A stretch of DNA of 8,811 nt from Candidatus Zipacnadia bacterium. GTDB lineage: Bacteria > Armatimonadota > Zipacnadia > Zipacnadales > Zipacnadaceae. Positions 6,903-8,811 of the stretch are shown here, one piece after another. The position numbers and the translations under genes are program-made. The DNA lies in NCBI GenBank assembly GCA_029821515.1, contig JALGTD010000070.1, positions 1 through 8,811 on the forward strand, given 5' to 3'. Position 1 is the stretch's first letter. Every line of letters begins with the position of its first letter. The notes under the pieces are model-generated. The model ran no database searches. It saw nothing but the letters and a program-made list of their open reading frames with translations, and was not told where the DNA came from.

Positions 6903-7682
6903 GTGTCTGACTATACTGTAGTGGTCGCCTTAGCCAACCCGGCTAATGTCGGCGAACTCGTCCACATTGCCGCATTGGTTGCCGCTGAGCACAACGGTGA
7001 TCTGGTGGCTACCAGCATCGTACACTCACTGGAGGAGGACGGCTCCGCCTCCACCCCGGATCCTGATGCATTTAGCAACGCCCAGACTCTGGTCCAGCGT
7101 GCCCAGGATGCAGCCGAGGCCCGAGGTGTGCCATGCCAGAGGCGCGTTGCCATCGCCCAGCATATCCATGAAGGCATTGCTATCATTACCGAAGCCCAGG
7201 AAGCTAACCTGCTGGTGATGGGTATGTCGGAGCAATTGCATCCCTCGCTGGAAACCAGCGAGATCGAATTTGACCGCATTGTCGATGCCGTCGCCGCCTA
7301 CGTGCCCTGCAACATACTGGTTGCCAAGTTTCGTGATGGCGCCCGCCTGGACAGAGTTCTTGTGCCCGTGGCTAACTACACGGATCTGAGTATGGCTCGC
7401 GAAGTGATCATACCGCTCTATCACCAGGCCCAGCAAGCGCGACGGGAGCTGGTCCAGTGGTTAGCCGAGGCCGACCTGGCCGATTGCGGCGAAGTCACAG
7501 TGCAGCCCAGTGATAAACCGGCTGAGGGTATCATCAGAGCCAGCGAAGCCTACGACCTGGTCGTCATCGGCACCCCGCCACTGCACAAGCTCAAACAGCA
7601 ACTGCTGGGCTCAGTGGCGGAACAGGTAATAGACAACGTCCACTGCAGCACTCTGGTGATGCGCGCCGCCGAGTACGATTAA
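6903..7682 (+). CDS. Tandem universal stress protein (UspA) domain protein
   Basis: Cytoplasmic protein of 259 residues with two UspA-like alpha/beta domains, of the kind also found as the C-terminal part of some amino-acid permeases and antiporters. Domain 1 (1-142) opens with DYTVVVALANPANVGELVHI and includes DLVATSIVH and ANLLVMGMS. Domain 2 (about 149-253) opens with LDRVLVPVAN and ends with YDLVVIGTPP, LLGSVAEQVI and CSTLVMR. The ATP-binding pattern G-2X-G-9X-G(S/T) is incomplete in both, so nucleotide binding is uncertain. Domain 2 appears to lack the second strand (the usual Gly-Ala-x-Val-Thr-Leu-Leu-His-Val segment) between SMAREVI and IPLYHQ. I chose GTG at 6903 because GGTGAG (6890-6895) lies 7 nt upstream and homology begins there. 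A TTG at 6771 would add 44 unrelated residues and overlap the promoter. It is first gene of the rightward cluster; its exact role is unknown. Confidence 0.85.
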   Translation: MSDYTVVVALANPANVGELVHIAALVAAEHNGDLVATSIVHSLEEDGSASTPDPDAFSNAQTLVQRAQDAAEARGVPCQRRVAIAQHIHEGIAIITEAQEANLLVMGMSEQLHPSLETSEIEFDRIVDAVAAYVPCNILVAKFRDGARLDRVLVPVANYTDLSMAREVIIPLYHQAQQARRELVQWLAEADLADCGEVTVQPSDKPAEGIIRASEAYDLVVIGTPPLHKLKQQLLGSVAEQVIDNVHCSTLVMRAAEYD

Positions 7683-7763
7683 CATCACGAGCAACTGACC
7701 ACCTAAAAATGTCTCGCCGCCCAGGGAGGATACTTATAGTCCAATGGAGAAGTGCTCAGTGAC

Positions 7764-7771
7764 AGAGGAGG
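7764..7771 (+). promoter_or_regulatory. Ribosome binding site setting the start at 7776
   Basis: AGAGGAGG is followed by 4 nt and ATG at 7776. An upstream in-frame GTG at 7752 has no comparable site, and its codons would run through this Shine-Dalgarno, so the ATG is preferred. Confidence 0.75.
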
Positions 7772-7775
7772 AAAT

Positions 7776-8378
7776 ATGAAGGTGGACGACGAATTTGAGG
7801 AACTAAACTTGGACCAGGAGGAGTCGCAACCATCACCGCCGCGCAAATCTGGCGGGCCTTCAGCCGGCTTGTACAGTTTGCTGGCTGTGGTACTGGCGGG
7901 GGCATGCGTCTATCTTATTTGGCTCCACCAGGAGAACCAGACCACTATCCGACAACTAGAAGGAAGAGTGAATGCTTACACCAAGCTAGAAGACGCCAGC
8001 AAGAAAGTTAGAGATTATCTCATCCAACTGGCTGATGATGCTGCTTCCGAGACCAAGTTGCACCATCGCCTGGGCAATCGTAAACAAGCATTGGCGGATC
8101 TGGACCGCGCGCAGGAGTTGCTTGCCTTAGCCAGGAATCTGGAAACATGCAGTTGTCCATCCGAAACCGAACCTATCCGGATGGTGAAGCATAAGCTCGA
8201 CGAGCTGATAGCAGACCTACGACCCACCAAGCAGGAACTATCACAACTTGCGCCTTCGGAAGGGGCAGATAGCAGGCAGGCCGACTCAACGACGACGGAA
8301 ACGAAGTTAGACCAGACTCAGCCGGAACAGCCTAACAAATCCGGCGAGAAATACTCTGGAGGTGAGCCTGATGCGTAA
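7776..8378 (+). CDS. Hypothetical single-pass membrane protein with extracytoplasmic helical domain
   Basis: I do not recognise this 200-residue protein. The N-terminus (1-22) is very acidic (DDEFEELNLDQEES), followed by a basic spot at R23-K24 and one hydrophobic segment (about 31-50, LYSLLAVVLAGACVYLIWL). The basic residues before the segment predict N-terminus inside and C-terminus outside the inner membrane. Residues about 53-158 are rich in charged residues, Leu and Ala and look helical, possibly coiled coil (RQLEGRVNAY, QALADLDRAQELLALARNL), interrupted by a CSCP motif at 125-128 that could form a disulfide or bind a ligand. The last 40 residues are polar, Thr/Gln/Glu-rich and probably disordered. 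It lies 93 nt after usp and overlaps the next gene by 8 nt, so it probably works with that exported protein, for example as an inner-membrane partner. That role is inference from context only. Confidence 0.8.
   Translation: MKVDDEFEELNLDQEESQPSPPRKSGGPSAGLYSLLAVVLAGACVYLIWLHQENQTTIRQLEGRVNAYTKLEDASKKVRDYLIQLADDAASETKLHHRLGNRKQALADLDRAQELLALARNLETCSCPSETEPIRMVKHKLDELIADLRPTKQELSQLAPSEGADSRQADSTTTETKLDQTQPEQPNKSGEKYSGGEPDA
8358..8366 (+). promoter_or_regulatory. Strong ribosome binding site for the YjbH-like gene
   Basis: GGAGGTGAG lies inside the end of the upstream gene, 4 nt before ATG 8371. A second in-frame ATG at 8380 is possible but is spaced less well. Confidence 0.8.
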
Positions 8379-8811
8379 TATGTACCTGGTAGCAATCGTA
8401 GTAACGTTGTTAGTTAGTGCAGCCGTTGTTTCGGCGGAACCGTCAATGAGGGGCTACAGCGGATTGCTGATGGTGCCGACTACCGACACCCTGAGCGACG
8501 GGGGCTACAATGTCGCGATAAGTAGCAGTGAAGTGAGCGACTGGGATGACCGCGCTTACATTGCCAACTTCGGCCTGCAGGACGGCCTGGAGGCGGGCGT
8601 ATGGTGGTGGCATCCGGAGCACGGTAGCAATGAGACACTGCTGAATATCAAGTACCGGTTCGAGGCAGGTATGCCCGGCCGCGCCAGCCTGGCACTTGGC
8701 GTAAGCGACGTCACCGATGAGGTAGACACCGCCGTCTACTTTGTGGCCAGCAAGGATGTGGGCCAGCCAATCGGGACAACCATCGACGGCAAGTCAATAA
8801 GCCGGCTGACC
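8371..8811 (+). CDS. Exported YjbH-like beta-barrel family protein (partial, N-terminal 147 residues)
   Basis: The first 147 residues of a secreted protein cut by the window edge. Residues 1-22 are a classical signal peptide: MRN, a hydrophobic core of Val/Leu/Ala, then SA before a predicted cleavage at A22/E23. The mature part starts GYSGLLMVPTTDTLSDGGYNV, which resembles the opening GxxGLxxxPTA...G region of YjbH/GfcD-type proteins, outer-membrane beta-barrel proteins linked to exopolysaccharide. Alternating short strands follow (RAYIANFGL, GLEAGVWWW, ETLLNIKYRF, ASLALGVSDV, TAVYFVASK), as expected for barrel hairpins. The start overlaps the upstream gene by 8 nt. No lipobox cysteine is seen. 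The signal peptide is clear; the family call is from pattern memory and moderate; function in polysaccharide export or in another envelope task cannot be settled from this fragment. Confidence 0.7.
   Translation, partial: MRNMYLVAIVVTLLVSAAVVSAEPSMRGYSGLLMVPTTDTLSDGGYNVAISSSEVSDWDDRAYIANFGLQDGLEAGVWWWHPEHGSNETLLNIKYRFEAGMPGRASLALGVSDVTDEVDTAVYFVASKDVGQPIGTTIDGKSISRLT

Noticed and set aside
7708..7761. A 17-codon frame between usp and the membrane protein gene.
   Set aside because: No ribosome binding site, no recognisable features; length expected by chance.
7752..7775. GTG start at 7752 for the membrane protein.
   Set aside because: It would translate through the strong AGAGGAGG site that serves ATG 7776.
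1..8811. CRISPR arrays, insertion sequences, tRNA/rRNA genes, phage genes, long direct repeats.
   Set aside because: I saw no repeat-spacer pattern, transposase, inverted terminal repeats or RNA gene on reading both strands; the gene content is ordinary chromosomal.

Overview
The window is bacterial chromosome with dense, mostly intact genes, moderately high GC, and no sign of mobile elements, CRISPR, tRNA or rRNA. A nearly complete apolipoprotein N-acyltransferase (Lnt) and the start of a YjbH-like exported, probably outer-membrane protein point to a diderm (two-membrane) organism. The paired Lrp/AsnC regulator and alanine-type aminotransferase resemble the alaR-alaT pair known from Bacillus and other Firmicutes. 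I cannot assign a phylum from the sequence; an uncultivated diderm lineage such as Armatimonadota or a diderm Firmicute is only a guess.

Layout. Positions 1-6537 form a leftward (minus-strand) cluster, in transcription order secD, secF, an Lrp/AsnC regulator, a class I/II aminotransferase and lnt, which runs off the left edge. The last three genes are tightly coupled: regulator and aminotransferase overlap by one base (TGATG), and only 2 nt separate the aminotransferase stop from the lnt start. secD and secF are 44 nt apart, and secF and the regulator 98 nt apart, with no convincing terminator between them, so the whole set may be one operon. Positions 6903-8811 form a rightward cluster: a tandem universal-stress-protein gene, a small membrane-anchored helical protein of unknown function, and a YjbH-like exported protein cut by the right edge. 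The last two overlap by 8 nt.

The two clusters diverge from a 365-bp intergenic region (6538-6902). It holds a textbook sigma-70 promoter for secD (TTGACA, 17-bp spacer, TATAAT on the minus strand) and, 21 bp away and facing the other way, a good promoter for the usp gene (TTGACA, 17 bp, TATCTT). The secD transcript would have an unusually long leader of about 177 nt that folds into a strong GC-rich hairpin. The usp leader also has a small hairpin.

Function. SecD and SecF use the proton-motive force to help complete protein export through SecYEG. Lnt acylates the N-terminus of exported lipoproteins. The left cluster therefore links protein export and lipoprotein maturation, with an amino-acid transamination pair between them. 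The right cluster joins a cytoplasmic nucleotide-binding-like sensor protein to two envelope proteins. The least explained parts are the right-hand envelope pair, the structured secD leader, the basic tail of SecF and the shortened second domain of the stress protein.
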